64,000 nucleotides of DNA from assembly GCA_947090765.1 (NCBI GenBank), contig OX352322.1, positions 3,269,501 to 3,333,500 of the forward strand. Direction: 5' to 3'. Source of the DNA: Pseudomonas sp. MM223 (lineage in GTDB: Bacteria; Pseudomonadota; Gammaproteobacteria; Pseudomonadales; Pseudomonadaceae). Below the pieces are notes generated by a model. It saw only the letters and a list, made by a program, of their open reading frames with translations. It made no database searches and was not told the origin of the DNA. Positions 45,013-56,915 of the stretch are shown here, piece after piece; position 1 is the stretch's first letter; each line of letters starts with the position of its first letter. The translations under genes were made by a program, and so were the position numbers.

Positions 45013-46530
45013 ATGGGCGCACTCGCAAGCAATGTGCAGGTGGCGGTGATTGGTGCTGGTGCAATGGGGGCCGGCATTGCCCAGGTCGCGGCCCAGGCGG
45101 GTCACCCGGTGAAGCTTTACGACAACCGCCCGGGGGCAGCCGCCGAGGCAGTCGCCGGTATTGATCGGCAGCTCGCCCGGCTTGTGGAAAAAGGCAAGTT
45201 GCAGGCTGCCGAGCGTGAAACGATCAGCACCCGCCTGTGCCCGGTCGATACGCTAGAGGCATTGGCTGATGCTGGCCTGGTGATCGAAGCCATCGTCGAA
45301 AACCTGCAGGTCAAGCAGGCGTTGTTCAGCCAGCTCGAAGCCCTGTGCGCGGCGGATTGCATCATTGCCAGCAACACTTCGTCGCTGTCCATCACCAGCC
45401 TGGCTGCCGGCCTTGCACGCCCGCAGCAAGTGGTTGGCATGCACTTCTTCAACCCGGCACCGCTGATGGCGCTGGTCGAGGTGGTATCGGGCCTTGCAAC
45501 CGAACCGGCCGTGGCCGCGTGCATCTACGATACCGCCCAGGCCTGGGGCAAACAGCCTGTACACACGCGCTCGACACCGGGCTTTATCGTCAACCGTGTG
45601 GCACGGCCTTTCTATGCCGAGAGCCTGCGCCTGCTACAGGAAGGAGCAGCCGATTGCGCCAGCCTTGATGCGCTGCTTCGCGATGCAGGTGGTTTCCGCA
45701 TGGGGGCGTTCGAGCTGACCGACCTGATCGGCCACGACGTCAACTACGCAGTCACGTGCTCGGTGTTCGATGCTTTCTATGGGGACTTCCGCTTCCAGCC
45801 GTCACTGGTACAAAAAGAGCTCGTGGATGCCGGTCGCCTCGGTCGCAAGACTGGTCAAGGCTTCTATAGCTATGCCGAAGGCGCCGAGCGCCCGGCACCG
45901 GCCGAATTGCACAGCTCCACCAACGCCGAAGGCTGCGTTATCGAGGGGCAACTGGGTGTACTGCAGCCACTGGTCGAACGCCTGCGCCAGAACGGCATCG
46001 TCGTAACCCAGCGTGCCGGTAGCGGCGTGATCCAGGTCGGTGATGCCACCCTGGCATTGTCCGATGGCCGCCTCGCCAGTCAGCGCGCCCGTGAAGATGG
46101 CCTGCGCAACCTGGTGCTGCTCGATCTCGCACTGGATTACAGCACCGCTTCGCGTATTGCCATCAGTTGGTCGGCCGATACCACCGAAGCCGCGCGCGAC
46201 CAGGCCGTGGCCCTGCTGCAGCGGGCCGGCCTCAAGGTCACTGCGGTCGCCGACCTGCCCGGCCTGGTCGTGCTGCGCACCGTGGCCATGCTCGCCAACG
46301 AGGCCGCCGATGCCGTGTTGCAGGGCGTCGGCAGCGCCGCCGACATCGACCTGGCCATGCGCGCTGGCGTCAATTACCCCTGCGGCCCGCTGGCCTGGGC
46401 CGCGAACATCGGTATTGCCCACACCCTGCGCGTGCTCGACAACCTGCAGCGCAGCTATGGCGAAAGCCGCTACCGCCCTTCCCTGCTGTTACGTCGCTGC
46501 GAGGCCAAAGGAGGCACCCTGCATGACTGA
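45013..46530 (+). CDS. paaH: 3-hydroxyadipyl-CoA dehydrogenase
   Basis: A 505-residue NAD-dependent dehydrogenase. VAVIGAGAMGAGIAQVAAQA is the nucleotide fold; HFFNPAPLMALVEVV and the later GFIVNRVARPF belong to the first 3HCDH domain. A second C-terminal 3HCDH-like domain explains the size. It oxidises 3-hydroxyadipyl-CoA to 3-oxoadipyl-CoA. Its end overlaps paaI by eight bases. Confidence 0.92.
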   Translation: MGALASNVQVAVIGAGAMGAGIAQVAAQAGHPVKLYDNRPGAAAEAVAGIDRQLARLVEKGKLQAAERETISTRLCPVDTLEALADAGLVIEAIVENLQVKQALFSQLEALCAADCIIASNTSSLSITSLAAGLARPQQVVGMHFFNPAPLMALVEVVSGLATEPAVAACIYDTAQAWGKQPVHTRSTPGFIVNRVARPFYAESLRLLQEGAADCASLDALLRDAGGFRMGAFELTDLIGHDVNYAVTCSVFDAFYGDFRFQPSLVQKELVDAGRLGRKTGQGFYSYAEGAERPAPAELHSSTNAEGCVIEGQLGVLQPLVERLRQNGIVVTQRAGSGVIQVGDATLALSDGRLASQRAREDGLRNLVLLDLALDYSTASRIAISWSADTTEAARDQAVALLQRAGLKVTAVADLPGLVVLRTVAMLANEAADAVLQGVGSAADIDLAMRAGVNYPCGPLAWAANIGIAHTLRVLDNLQRSYGESRYRPSLLLRRCEAKGGTLHD

Positions 46531-46963
46531 ACTCGAACTGGCACAAGCTTGTGCCGATGCAATGTATGCCCGTGACCCGGCTACCCAGGGTCTGGGCATC
46601 AGCCTGCTGGATGCCGGCCCGGGCCGGGCAAGCCTGCGTATGACGGTACGCGCCGACATGATCCAGGGTCACGGCACGTGCCATGGCGGCTTCCTATTCG
46701 CCCTGGCCGATTCGGCATTCGCCTTTGCCTGCAACAGCTACGACCAGGCCACCGTGGCCCTGGGCTGCAGTATCGACTACCTGGCACCGGCGCTGCGCGA
46801 CGACGTGCTCACCGCCGATGCCAGCGAGGTCAGCCGCAAAGGCCGTACTGGCTTGTACGACGTGCGCATCCACAACCAGCGCGGTGAGCTGGTGGCGATG
46901 TTCCATGGCAAATCCTACAAAGTGCGCGGCACCGTGCTGGCGCAGGAGACGCAAGATGACTGA
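46523..46963 (+). CDS. paaI: Hydroxyphenylacetyl-CoA thioesterase
   Basis: A 146-residue hotdog-fold thioesterase. [20 protein letters not shown] contains the catalytic aspartate. PaaI releases CoA from ring-hydroxylated phenylacetyl-CoA that would otherwise block the path. ATG at 46523 overlaps paaH and the end overlaps paaJ (8 bases), so translation of these three is linked. Confidence 0.92.
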   Translation: MTELELAQACADAMYARDPATQGLGISLLDAGPGRASLRMTVRADMIQGHGTCHGGFLFALADSAFAFACNSYDQATVALGCSIDYLAPALRDDVLTADASEVSRKGRTGLYDVRIHNQRGELVAMFHGKSYKVRGTVLAQETQDD

Positions 46964-48176
46964 ACACACCCTCGCCGATGCCTTGATCATCGACGCCGTT
47001 CGCACCCCCATAGGGCGCTACGCCGGTGCCTTGAGCGGCGTACGTGCCGACGACCTCGCCGCCATTCCACTGAAGGCCTTGATCCAGCGTCACCCCGAGC
47101 TGGACTGGAAAGCGGTCGACGACGTGATCCTCGGCTGTGCAAACCAGGCCGGCGAAGACAACCGCAACGTGGCGCACATGGCCAGCCTGCTGGCCGGGCT
47201 GCCGATCGAAGTGCCGGGGACCACGATCAACCGGTTGTGTGGTTCCGGCCTGGATGCCATTGGCAATGCGGCCCGCGCCCTGCGCTGTGGTGAAGCTGGG
47301 CTGATGCTGGCCGGAGGCGTGGAATCTATGTCGCGTGCGCCTTTTGTGATGGGCAAGTCGGAGCAGGCGTTCGGCCGCGCAGCCGAACTGTTCGACACCA
47401 CCATCGGTTGGCGCTTCGTCAACCCACTGATGAAGGCTGCCTACGGCACCGATTCGATGCCGGAAACCGCTGAAAACGTTGCAGAACAGTTTGCAATCTC
47501 CCGCGCCGACCAAGACGCCTTTGCGCTACGCAGCCAGCACAAGGCCGCCGCTGCTCAGGCCCGCGGCCGCTTGGCGCAAGAGATCGTCCCTGTCGAGATC
47601 CCTCAGCGCAAAGGCCCGGCCAAGCGGGTCGAGCACGACGAACATCCACGCGGCGACACTACGCTGGAGCAACTGGCCCGCCTCGGCACCCCGTTCCGAG
47701 AGGGTGGTAGTGTCACCGCCGGCAATGCCTCCGGGGTCAACGACGGTGCCTGCGCACTGCTGCTGGCCAGCAGCACCGCTGCCCGCCGCCACGGCCTGAA
47801 GGCCCGCGGCCGTATCGTCGGCATGGCCGTGGCCGGGGTTGAACCGCGGCTGATGGGCATCGGCCCGGTGCCGGCAACTCGGAAGGTGCTTGAGCTTACG
47901 GGGCTGTCGTTGGCCGATCTGGACGTCATCGAGCTCAACGAAGCGTTCGCCGCCCAAGGCTTGGCAGTGTTGCGCGAGCTGGGGCTGGCCGACGATGACC
48001 CTCGGGTCAACCGCAATGGTGGAGCCATCGCCCTCGGCCATCCGCTGGGTATGAGCGGTGCACGCCTGGTGACAACCGCCCTTCACGAGCTGGAAGAAAC
48101 CGCCGGCCGCTATGCCCTGTGCACGATGTGCATCGGGGTTGGCCAGGGTATCGCCATGGTCATCGAACGCCTCTGA
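46956..48176 (+). CDS. paaJ: 3-oxoadipyl-CoA/3-oxo-5,6-dehydrosuberyl-CoA thiolase
   Basis: A 406-residue thiolase. The nucleophile lies in [20 protein letters not shown], the base histidine in [12 protein letters not shown], and the second cysteine in [14 protein letters not shown]. It cleaves the beta-ketoacyl-CoA intermediates twice, giving acetyl-CoA and succinyl-CoA. ATG at 46956 is confirmed by the overlap with paaI and the standard length. Confidence 0.93.
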   Translation: MTEHTLADALIIDAVRTPIGRYAGALSGVRADDLAAIPLKALIQRHPELDWKAVDDVILGCANQAGEDNRNVAHMASLLAGLPIEVPGTTINRLCGSGLDAIGNAARALRCGEAGLMLAGGVESMSRAPFVMGKSEQAFGRAAELFDTTIGWRFVNPLMKAAYGTDSMPETAENVAEQFAISRADQDAFALRSQHKAAAAQARGRLAQEIVPVEIPQRKGPAKRVEHDEHPRGDTTLEQLARLGTPFREGGSVTAGNASGVNDGACALLLASSTAARRHGLKARGRIVGMAVAGVEPRLMGIGPVPATRKVLELTGLSLADLDVIELNEAFAAQGLAVLRELGLADDDPRVNRNGGAIALGHPLGMSGARLVTTALHELEETAGRYALCTMCIGVGQGIAMVIERL

Positions 48177-48297
48177 GCGGATCAGACCATCAGCCTGTTA
48201 CCGAACCGAACGCAGCCGTATATGCTGCGCTCATGACACTCACCGCGTGGCCCTTGACCAGCGCCACGCGGCGTACAAGAACAATTCGAGTGAAGCC

Positions 48298-49617
<1,320 letters not shown>

Positions 49618-49636
49618 TTCATTCGGCTGCCTTTTC

Positions 49637-49665
49637 AGCCCCGGCACTGTCCGGGGCTTTTTTTT
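49637..49665 (+). terminator. Intrinsic terminator after paaK
   Basis: AGCCCCGG (49637-49644) and CCGGGGCT (49651-49658) form a perfect stem over a six-base loop. A run of eight T follows. It ends the paaFGHIJK transcript, so paaABCDE needs its own promoter, seen at 49778-49806. A REP-like half-element lies at 49702-49730. Confidence 0.92.
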
Positions 49666-49739
49666 GCGCTTGTTTTACTCGCTCTTACAGGTGCCGCGCG
49701 ATCCCTGTGGTAGCGGGTTTACCCGCGAAAAAGCCTGAA

Positions 49740-49806
49740 AGCGATACACAAATCTTATTTGATACACATAAAACTGTTTGACGTTGAGTTTTGTATCGCT
49801 TACAAA
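49740..49806 (+). promoter_or_regulatory. paaA promoter with PaaX-like operator
   Basis: TTGACG (49778-49783) and TACAAA (49801-49806), 17 bases apart, form a sigma-70 type promoter. GATAC (49761-49765) and GTATC (49793-49797) are 27 bases apart and bracket the -35 box. A longer arm pair, AGCGATACA (49740-49748) and TGTATCGCT (49792-49800), is also present. The same GATAC/GTATC layout occurs before paaF. Confidence 0.65.
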
Positions 49807-49836
49807 TGACTCATGCCTTAGCAGGAGTCGCAGCAC

Positions 49837-50826
49837 ATGTACGCACAGCTAGTGGAAACCGGAGTCAAGCGCGTCAAGTCGCTGGAAGAAATGTCCCCCG
49901 AGGAACGTAACTTCCAGGAAAAGATCGACGCCGAAATCAAGATCGAAGCCAAGAACTGGATGCCCGAGGCCTACCGCCAAACGTTGATCCGGCAGATCTC
50001 CCAGCACGCCCACTCGGAAATCGTCGGCATGCTGCCCGAAGGCAACTGGGTCACCCGCGCCCCCAGCCTCAAGCGCAAGCTGCAACTGATGGCCAAGATC
50101 CAGGACGAAGCCGGCCATGGCCTGTACCTGTACAGCGCCATGGAAACCCTGGGCGCCGACCGCGACGAAGAGATCGCCAAGCTGCACAGTGGCAAGGCCA
50201 AGTACTCGAGCATCTTCAACTACCCCACCCTCAGCTGGGCCGACATGGGCGCAGTGGGCTGGCTGGTGGATGGCGCCGCAATCGTCAACCAGGTGGTGCT
50301 GCAGCGCACCTCCTATGGCCCCTACTCCCGCGCGATGATCCGTATCTGCAAGGAAGAAAGCTTCCACCAGCGCCAGGGCTACGAAATCCTCCTGACCATG
50401 ATGCGCCACGGCACCCAGGCCCAGCGCGACATGGTCCAGGACGCGATCAATCGCCTGTGGTGGCCATCGCTGATGATGTTCGGCCCCAGCGATGAACACT
50501 CCCCTAACAGCGCCCAGTCCATGGCCTGGAAGATCAAGCGCCAGACCAACGACGAGCTGCGCCAGCGTTTCATCGACCAGACCGTGCCGCAGCTCGAACT
50601 GCTCGGCTGCACCGCCCCCGACCCTGAACTGAAGTGGAACGCCGAGCGCGGTCACTATGACTTCGGTGAAATCCAGTGGGACGAGTTCTATGAAGTGATC
50701 AAGGGCAATGGCCCCTGCAACCAGGAACGTGTCGCCACCCGTCGCAAGGCGATCGAAGACGGCGCCTGGGTACGCGAGGCCGCCGTGGCCTACGCGCGCA
50801 AGCAACAGAACAAGAACGCCGCCTGA
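49837..50826 (+). CDS. paaA: Phenylacetyl-CoA 1,2-epoxidase catalytic subunit
   Basis: A 329-residue di-iron oxygenase subunit. Iron ligands stand in [19 protein letters not shown] and [15 protein letters not shown], the two helix pairs of the ferritin-like core. PaaA with PaaC forms the core that adds oxygen to the ring of phenylacetyl-CoA. AGGAG precedes ATG. It begins the five-gene paaABCDE operon. Confidence 0.95.
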   Translation: MYAQLVETGVKRVKSLEEMSPEERNFQEKIDAEIKIEAKNWMPEAYRQTLIRQISQHAHSEIVGMLPEGNWVTRAPSLKRKLQLMAKIQDEAGHGLYLYSAMETLGADRDEEIAKLHSGKAKYSSIFNYPTLSWADMGAVGWLVDGAAIVNQVVLQRTSYGPYSRAMIRICKEESFHQRQGYEILLTMMRHGTQAQRDMVQDAINRLWWPSLMMFGPSDEHSPNSAQSMAWKIKRQTNDELRQRFIDQTVPQLELLGCTAPDPELKWNAERGHYDFGEIQWDEFYEVIKGNGPCNQERVATRRKAIEDGAWVREAAVAYARKQQNKNAA

Positions 50827-50851
50827 GCGGCGATTGATGCGGAGATCGAAA

Positions 50852-51133
50852 ATGTCTGTCTGGACCCTCTACGAAGTGTTCGTGCGCAGCAAGCACGGCC
50901 TTAACCACAAGCATGTCGGCAGCGTGCACGCCGCCGATGCCGCCATGGCCATCGAGAATGCCCGCGAGCTGTACACCCGTCGCAGCGAAGGCGTCAGCCT
51001 GTGGGTGGTGCCTTCGGCGCTGATCACCGCTTCCTCTCCCGACGAAAAAGACCCGCTGTTCGCCCCTTCGGACGACAAGGTCTACCGCCATGCCAGCTTT
51101 TATGAGCTGCCCGATGAAGTCGGACACATGTGA
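50852..51133 (+). CDS. paaB: Phenylacetyl-CoA epoxidase subunit PaaB
   Basis: A 93-residue small subunit. YEVFVRSKHGLNHKHVGSVH and then ALENARELYTRR-type helix (AMAIENARELYTRRSEG) match PaaB of the complex. It bridges PaaAC heterodimers. ATG at 50852 gives the usual length. It ends just before paaC. Confidence 0.93.
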   Translation: MSVWTLYEVFVRSKHGLNHKHVGSVHAADAAMAIENARELYTRRSEGVSLWVVPSALITASSPDEKDPLFAPSDDKVYRHASFYELPDEVGHM

Positions 51134-51141
51134 GGTTGGCC

Positions 51142-51900
51142 ATGCACAACGAAGCCCTTATCCCTTACCTGCTGCTGCTTGGCGACAGTGCCCTGGTACA
51201 AGGCCAGCGCCTCTGCGAATGGTGCGGCCACGCCCCTGCCATCGAAGAAGAACTGGCCCTGATGAACGTTGGCCTCGACCTGGTCGGCCAAGCGCGCAAC
51301 TGGCTGGAATACGCAGCCGAGTTGCTTGACGACGGCCGCGACGCCGATGCCCTGGCCTTCCGCCGAGACGAGCGGGCCTATCGCAACCTGCTGCTGGTCG
51401 AGCAACCTAACGGTGATTTCGCCGTGACCATGACCAAGCAGTTCCTCTACGACGCCTGGCACTTCGCCGTGCTACAGGGCCTGGCCGGGTCCAGTGACGA
51501 GCGCATTGCCGGTATCGCCGCCAAGGCACTCAAGGAGGTTACCTACCACCTGCGCCGCTCCAGCGAGTGGGTGCAGCGGCTGGGTGGCGGCACAGAAGAA
51601 AGCCGCCAACGCATGCTCGCCGCTATTCCGGCACTGTGGCGCTTCACCGTCGAACTGACGGCCGCTAGCGATAACGAAGTGCAGTTGGCAGAAGCGGGTA
51701 TCGCTGCCGACCCGGCCACTGTGGGGGCTGCCTGGCTCAAACAGGTGAGCGAGACATTCGCTTCGGTCGAGCTGCCGCTGCCCAAGGCTGCCAGCCACTT
51801 CTACCTGGACAGCCGCAAAGGCCTGCACACCGAGCACCTGGGCCTGCTGCTGGCCGAGATGCAGTTCCTGCCAAGGGCTTACCCCGATGCAACCTGGTGA
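51142..51900 (+). CDS. paaC: Phenylacetyl-CoA epoxidase structural subunit PaaC
   Basis: A 252-residue ferritin-fold protein without a complete di-iron site. YLLLLGDSALVQGQRLCEW and EELALMNVGLDLVGQAR are typical of the PaaC group. It holds PaaA in the active complex. ATG at 51142 is preferred; a GTG at 51130 also lies in frame but inside the paaB stop. Its end overlaps paaD by 14 bases. Confidence 0.93.
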   Translation: MHNEALIPYLLLLGDSALVQGQRLCEWCGHAPAIEEELALMNVGLDLVGQARNWLEYAAELLDDGRDADALAFRRDERAYRNLLLVEQPNGDFAVTMTKQFLYDAWHFAVLQGLAGSSDERIAGIAAKALKEVTYHLRRSSEWVQRLGGGTEESRQRMLAAIPALWRFTVELTAASDNEVQLAEAGIAADPATVGAAWLKQVSETFASVELPLPKAASHFYLDSRKGLHTEHLGLLLAEMQFLPRAYPDATW

Positions 51901-52420
51901 GCTGATTGCCGGTGACCGTGGCGCGCGGGCGCCACGCGGCGACGACCTGGCCCGGGCCTGGGAAGTCCTGGCCCAGGTCATGGACCCGGAAGTACCGGTG
52001 GTCAGTGTGGTCGACCTGGGGATCGTCCGCGACCTCGACTGGCGTGCTGGCCACCTGCACCTGGTGGTCACGCCGACCTACTCCGGCTGCCCAGCCACCG
52101 AGGTGATCGAGGGCGATATTCGCCAGGCACTGGAGCAGGCGGGTTTCCCCGCCCCGGACCTTGAGCGCCGGTTGACCCCGGCCTGGAGCACCGACTGGAT
52201 CAGCGAACTGGGCCGTGAGCGCCTGCGCCTCTACGGCATCGCCCCGCCGCAAGGCAGCGCCAGCAAGCGCAGCCTGCTTGGCGAAGCGCCCCAGGTGTGC
52301 TGCCCCCAGTGCGGCAGCGCCCATACCGAATTGCTCAGCCAGTTCGGCTCTACCGCTTGCAAAGCGCTGTACCGCTGCCGCGAGTGCCTGGAGCCGTTCG
52401 ATTATTTCAAATGCATTTGA
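51887..52420 (+). CDS. paaD: PaaD, Fe-S assembly-type protein of the epoxidase
   Basis: A 177-residue protein with a DUF59/MIP18 domain (VMDPEVPVVSVVDLGIVRDL; VTPTYSGCPATEVIE) and a C-terminal zinc ribbon (CCPQCGSAHTE; CRECLEPFDYFKC). It is required for activity of the epoxidase, likely for maturing metal centres. The start lies inside the end of paaC. Confidence 0.92.
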   Translation: MQPGELIAGDRGARAPRGDDLARAWEVLAQVMDPEVPVVSVVDLGIVRDLDWRAGHLHLVVTPTYSGCPATEVIEGDIRQALEQAGFPAPDLERRLTPAWSTDWISELGRERLRLYGIAPPQGSASKRSLLGEAPQVCCPQCGSAHTELLSQFGSTACKALYRCRECLEPFDYFKCI

Positions 52421-52435
52421 GCCGTGGAGAACGCC

Positions 52436-53512
52436 ATGAGCCAGTTTCACAGCCTGACCATCAAGCAAGTGCGCAACGAGACCCGTGATGCGGTTTCGAT
52501 TGCCTTCGACGTGCCCGAGCACCTGCAGGCGCAGTTCCGTTTCACCCAGGGCCAGTACCTGGTCATGCGTACCCAGCTGGACAACGAAGAGGTCCGCCGC
52601 TCCTACTCTATCTGCAGTGCCGTGCAGGACGGTGAACTGCGCGTGGCGGTCAAGCGCGTGCCAGGTGGGCGTTTCTCGGCGTTTGCCAATGATGTGCTCA
52701 AGGCCGGCCAGCAACTGGACGTGATGCCGCCATCCGGCAACTTCTTCGTGCCGCTGGACGCAGCTCGCAAGGGCAACTACCTCGGCGTGGCCGCTGGCAG
52801 CGGCATTACCCCGATCCTGTCGATCATTGGCACCACCCTGGACAGCGAGCCACACAGCCGCTTCACCTTGCTGTACGGCAACCGTTCCAGCTCTGGCGCG
52901 TTGTTCCGCGACAAGCTCGAAGACCTGAAAAACCGTTACCTCGACCGGCTGAACCTGATTTTCGTGTTCAGCCGCGAGCAGCAGGATGTCGACCTGTACA
53001 ACGGCCGCATCGACGCCGACAAGTGCGGGCAGCTGTTCTCCCGCTGGCTGGACGTGCCAGGCCTGGACGCCGCCTTCATCTGCGGCCCCCAGGCGATGAC
53101 CGAAACCGTGCGTGACAGCCTGCAGGCCAACGGCCTGGGCAAGGAGCGCATTCATTTCGAGCTGTTCGCTGCCGCCGGTAGCGAAACGCGCCGTGAGGCC
53201 CGTGAGGCAGCGCGCCAGGTGGATTCGGCGCTTAGCCACATCACCGTGATCAGCGACGGCCGCGCCCTCACCTTCGATTTGCCACGCAACACCCAGAACG
53301 TGCTGGACGCCGGCAATGCCATCGGCGCCGAACTGCCCTACTCGTGCAAGGCCGGCGTGTGTTCCACCTGCAAGTGCCGGGTGATCGAAGGTGAAGTGGA
53401 AATGGACAGCAACCACGCCCTGGAAGACTACGAAGTGGCAGCTGGCTACGTGCTGTCGTGCCAGACCTACCCGGTGAGCGACAAGGTGGTCCTCGATTTC
53501 GACCAGCTCTGA
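52436..53512 (+). CDS. paaE: Phenylacetyl-CoA epoxidase reductase
   Basis: A 358-residue reductase. The flavin domain shows RRSYSICSAVQDGELRVAVK; the NADPH domain has GVAAGSGITPILSIIG; the plant-type 2Fe-2S domain at the end has CKAGVCSTCKCR with a further cysteine in LSCQTY. Electrons pass from NADPH through FAD to PaaAC. GGAG precedes ATG at 52436. Confidence 0.95.
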   Translation: MSQFHSLTIKQVRNETRDAVSIAFDVPEHLQAQFRFTQGQYLVMRTQLDNEEVRRSYSICSAVQDGELRVAVKRVPGGRFSAFANDVLKAGQQLDVMPPSGNFFVPLDAARKGNYLGVAAGSGITPILSIIGTTLDSEPHSRFTLLYGNRSSSGALFRDKLEDLKNRYLDRLNLIFVFSREQQDVDLYNGRIDADKCGQLFSRWLDVPGLDAAFICGPQAMTETVRDSLQANGLGKERIHFELFAAAGSETRREAREAARQVDSALSHITVISDGRALTFDLPRNTQNVLDAGNAIGAELPYSCKAGVCSTCKCRVIEGEVEMDSNHALEDYEVAAGYVLSCQTYPVSDKVVLDFDQL

Positions 53513-53544
53513 GGAAAACTTCTCGGGCTGCTAACGCGGTCCAT

Positions 53545-53659
53545 GTAGGAGCGGCCTTTTGCCGCGAAAGGGTCGCAACGCGGCCCCAGAATCTTTGTCC
53601 TGATCAGAAATTGTCGGGGCTGCTGCGCAGCCCTTTCGCGGCACAAGGCCGCTCCTACA
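53545..53659. repeat. REP-type inverted repeat pair after paaE
   Basis: GTAGGAGCGGCC (from 53545) and GGCCGCTCCTAC (to 53659) stand at the outer edges, each followed inward by TTTCGCGGC-type sequence. The two arms are about 60 bases apart. This REP/BIME pair lies between the epoxidase genes and the uptake genes and may stop or stabilise transcripts. Confidence 0.78.
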
Positions 53660-53738
53660 GAGACCGAGCAATCAGCACTGGAATGCAACACCCGCGTGAC
53701 CTCAACAAAACAATTACAAAACCAAGAGATCGCTTGCC

Positions 53739-54047
53739 ATGACACCCGAACGCATAGAAAGCATCGCCAACCACCCCGACTTCCAGCACCTGGTGCGGCG
53801 TAAACGCCGCCTCAACGGCAGCCTGACCCTGGCCATGCTGGTGATCTACTACGGCTTTGTCCTGCTGGTGGCCTTCTCCCCCAGTACCCTCGGCCAGTCC
53901 CTCAGCGGTGGCGTGACCACCGTCGGCATGCTGGTGGGCGTGCTGATGGTGCTGCTGTCTTTTGCCCTGACCGGCATCTACGTGCACCGCGCCAACAATG
54001 TGCTCGACCCGCTCAATGAGAAGGTCAAGCAGGAGTGCGCACAATGA
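53739..54047 (+). CDS. DUF485-family small membrane protein
   Basis: A 102-residue protein with two membrane segments ([18 protein letters not shown] and [19 protein letters not shown]). The DUF485 (YjcH) family accompanies ActP-type symporters. Its stop overlaps the ATG of the next gene (ATGA), so both are made together. It probably serves the permease; its exact role is unknown. Confidence 0.88.
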   Translation: MTPERIESIANHPDFQHLVRRKRRLNGSLTLAMLVIYYGFVLLVAFSPSTLGQSLSGGVTTVGMLVGVLMVLLSFALTGIYVHRANNVLDPLNEKVKQECAQ

Positions 54048-55606
54048 ACTGGACTGCCATCTCGATGTTCATGGTGTTCGTCTGCTTCACCCTGCTGGTT
54101 ACCCGCTGGGCCGCCCTGCGCACCCGCTCGGCCAGCGACTTCTACACCGCCGGCGGGGGGCTGACCGGCATGCAGAACGGCCTGGCAATCGCGGGTGACA
54201 TGATCAGCGCCGCCTCCTTCCTGGGCATTTCCGCGATGATGTTCCTGAACGGCTACGACGGCCTGTTGTATGCCCTGGGGGTGCTGGCCGGCTGGCCGAT
54301 CATTCTGTTCCTGATCGCCGAACGCCTGCGCAACCTGGGCAAGTACACCTTCGCCGACGTGGTCAGCTACCGCCTGGCACAAACCCCGGTGCGCCTGACT
54401 TCGGCGTTTGGCACCTTGGTCGTGGCGTTGATGTACCTGGTGGCGCAGATGGTTGGCGCCGGCAAGCTGATCGAGCTGCTGTTCGGTATCAGCTACCTGT
54501 ACGCGGTGATGCTGGTTGGCGTGCTGATGGTTGCCTACGTCACCTTCGGCGGCATGCTCGCGACCACCTGGGTGCAGATCATCAAGGCGGTAATGTTGCT
54601 GTCGGGCACCAGCTTCATGGCCTTCATGGTGCTCAAGCACTTTGGCTTCAGCACCGAGGCCATGTTTGCCAGCGCCGTAGCCGTGCATGCCAAGGGCCAG
54701 GCGATCATGGCCCCGGGTGGCCTGCTGTCCAACCCGGTGGATGCCATTTCCCTGGGCCTGGGCATGATGTTCGGTACCGCCGGCCTGCCGCATATCCTGA
54801 TGCGCTTCTTCACCGTCAGTGACGCCAAGGAAGCCCGCAAGAGCGTGTTCTACGCCACCGGGTTCATCGGTTACTTCTACCTGCTACTGATCATTGTCGG
54901 CTTCGGCGCCATCGTCATGGTCGGCACCGAGCCATCCTACCGCGACGCGACCGGTGCAATCATTGGTGGCGGCAACATGATCGCCGTGCACCTGGCCCAG
55001 GCTGTCGGTGGCAACTTGTTCCTGGGCTTCATCTCTGCCGTGGCCTTCGCCACCATTCTGGCCGTGGTCGCCGGCCTGGCCCTGTCGGGCGCATCGGCGG
55101 TTTCCCACGACCTGTATGCCTGTGTGATCCGCCAAGGCAAGGCCACCGAGCAGGAGGAAATGCGCGTATCGCGTATCGCCACCCTGCTGATCGGCCTGCT
55201 GGCGGTAATGCTCGGCCTGATGTTCGAGTCGCAGAACATCGCCTTCCTCTCCGGCCTGGTGCTGGCAGTGGCCGCCTCCGTCAACTTCCCGGTACTGCTG
55301 CTCTCGATGTTCTGGAAAGGCCTGACCACCCGCGGCGCAGTGTGCGGCAGCATGGCCGGCCTGGCCTCGGCGGTGTTGCTGGTGGTACTGGGCCCGGCAG
55401 TGTGGGTCAACGTGCTGCATCACGAAAAAGCGCTGTTCCCTTACAGCAACCCGGCGTTGTTCTCCATGAGCCTGGCATTCCTGAGCGCCTGGGTGTTCTC
55501 GGTTACCGACAGTTCCGAACGTGCCAGTGAAGAGCGCGGCCGCTACCTGGCCCAGTTCATCCGCTCCATGACCGGTATCGGCGCCGCTGGCGCCAGCAAG
55601 CACTGA
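54044..55606 (+). CDS. paaL: Phenylacetate sodium/solute symporter
   Basis: A 520-residue member of the sodium:solute symporter family with about 13 membrane segments. [20 protein letters not shown] and [20 protein letters not shown] are conserved ActP-like motifs. In P. putida the equivalent protein imports phenylacetate. ATG at 54044 overlaps the DUF485 stop. ActP-type acetate transport is an alternative, but the paa location favours phenylacetate. Confidence 0.87.
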   Translation: MNWTAISMFMVFVCFTLLVTRWAALRTRSASDFYTAGGGLTGMQNGLAIAGDMISAASFLGISAMMFLNGYDGLLYALGVLAGWPIILFLIAERLRNLGKYTFADVVSYRLAQTPVRLTSAFGTLVVALMYLVAQMVGAGKLIELLFGISYLYAVMLVGVLMVAYVTFGGMLATTWVQIIKAVMLLSGTSFMAFMVLKHFGFSTEAMFASAVAVHAKGQAIMAPGGLLSNPVDAISLGLGMMFGTAGLPHILMRFFTVSDAKEARKSVFYATGFIGYFYLLLIIVGFGAIVMVGTEPSYRDATGAIIGGGNMIAVHLAQAVGGNLFLGFISAVAFATILAVVAGLALSGASAVSHDLYACVIRQGKATEQEEMRVSRIATLLIGLLAVMLGLMFESQNIAFLSGLVLAVAASVNFPVLLLSMFWKGLTTRGAVCGSMAGLASAVLLVVLGPAVWVNVLHHEKALFPYSNPALFSMSLAFLSAWVFSVTDSSERASEERGRYLAQFIRSMTGIGAAGASKH

Positions 55607-55624
55607 CTTCAAGGAAGAACAACC

Positions 55625-56878
55625 ATGTCGGGTAAAACAACAACAATGAACCGCACACACTTCATGTCAGCTGCCTGGCTGGCCACCCTTGCTTTGCCAT
55701 TGCCGGCAATGGCCGACTTCATCAGCGACAGCCACGCACGCCTGGAACTGCGCAACCACTACATCAACCGCGACTTCCGTCAGAGCAACGCCCCGCAGGC
55801 CAAGGCAGAAGAATGGGGCCAGGGTTTCACCGCCAAGCTGGAGTCGGGCTTCACCGAGGGCCCGGTCGGCTTTGGCGTCGACGCCATGGGCCAGTTGGGT
55901 ATCAAGCTTGACTCCAGCCGCGACCGCCGCAATACCGGGCTACTGCCCTTCGGCCCGAACAGCCACGAACCGGTCGATGACTACAGCGAACTGGGCCTGA
56001 CTGGCAAGGTACGCGTGTCCAAGAGCACCCTGCGCCTGGGCACGCTGCAACCGATCTTGCCGGTGGTGGTATACAACGACACCCGTCTGCTGGCGTCCAC
56101 CTTCCAGGGTGGCCTGCTGACCAGCCAAGACCTTGAAGGCCTCACCTTCAACGCCGGCCGCCTGACCAAGGCCAACTTGCGCGACTCTTCTGGCCGCGAC
56201 GATATCGGCTACGGCGCCGCTACCAGCGACCACCTGGACTTCGGCGGCGGCAGCTACGCCATTACCCCGCAAACCAGTATCAGCTATTACTACGCCAAGC
56301 TTGAGGATATCTACCGCCAGCAGTTCGTCGGCCTGATCGATACCCGCCCCTTGAGCGAAGGCGTGAGCCTGCGCAGCGACCTGCGCTACTTCGACAGCAG
56401 GAACGATGGCGCGGAACGTGCCGGCAACATCGACAACCGCAATTTCAACGCCATGTTCACCCTCGGCGTGCGGGCGCACAAGTTCACGGCCACCTGGCAA
56501 CAGATGTCGGGCGACAGTGCCTTCCCGTTCGTCAACGGCGGCGACCCGTTCACCGTCAACCTGGTGACCTACAACACCTTCACCCGCGCCGGGCTGGACT
56601 CATGGCAAGTGCGCTATGACTACGACTTTGTGGCGATGGGCATTCCCGGACTGAGCTTCATGACCCGCTACACCGACGGCCGCCACGCCGAAACCGCCAC
56701 CGTCAGCGATGGCCGCGAGCGCGAGCGCGACACCGACATCACCTACGTCATCCAGAGCGGCCCGTTCAAGGACGTCAGCCTGCGCTGGCGCAATGTCACC
56801 TTCCGTTCCGGTAATGGCCTGACCAACGCCGTGGACGAAAACCGCCTGATCATCGGCTACACACTGGCGCTTTGGTAA
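55625..56878 (+). CDS. OprD-family outer-membrane porin for phenylacetate
   Basis: A 417-residue porin. A signal peptide ends at PAMA before DFISDS. Multiple amphipathic strands and the final residues ([10 protein letters not shown] with a terminal aromatic) are typical of OprD proteins. AAGGA precedes ATG. As the neighbour of paaL and paaZ it matches PaaM/PhaK, which lets phenylacetate through the outer membrane. Confidence 0.87.
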   Translation: MSGKTTTMNRTHFMSAAWLATLALPLPAMADFISDSHARLELRNHYINRDFRQSNAPQAKAEEWGQGFTAKLESGFTEGPVGFGVDAMGQLGIKLDSSRDRRNTGLLPFGPNSHEPVDDYSELGLTGKVRVSKSTLRLGTLQPILPVVVYNDTRLLASTFQGGLLTSQDLEGLTFNAGRLTKANLRDSSGRDDIGYGAATSDHLDFGGGSYAITPQTSISYYYAKLEDIYRQQFVGLIDTRPLSEGVSLRSDLRYFDSRNDGAERAGNIDNRNFNAMFTLGVRAHKFTATWQQMSGDSAFPFVNGGDPFTVNLVTYNTFTRAGLDSWQVRYDYDFVAMGIPGLSFMTRYTDGRHAETATVSDGRERERDTDITYVIQSGPFKDVSLRWRNVTFRSGNGLTNAVDENRLIIGYTLALW

Positions 56879-56915
56879 CAGCGCCCCCCTACATTTGAAC
56901 AGCATGGAGAACAGC

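Noticed and set aside
51737..53416. Minus-strand frame of 559 codons opposite paaC to paaE
   Set aside because: Antisense to three recognised genes with overlap-coupled starts; no motif of its own.
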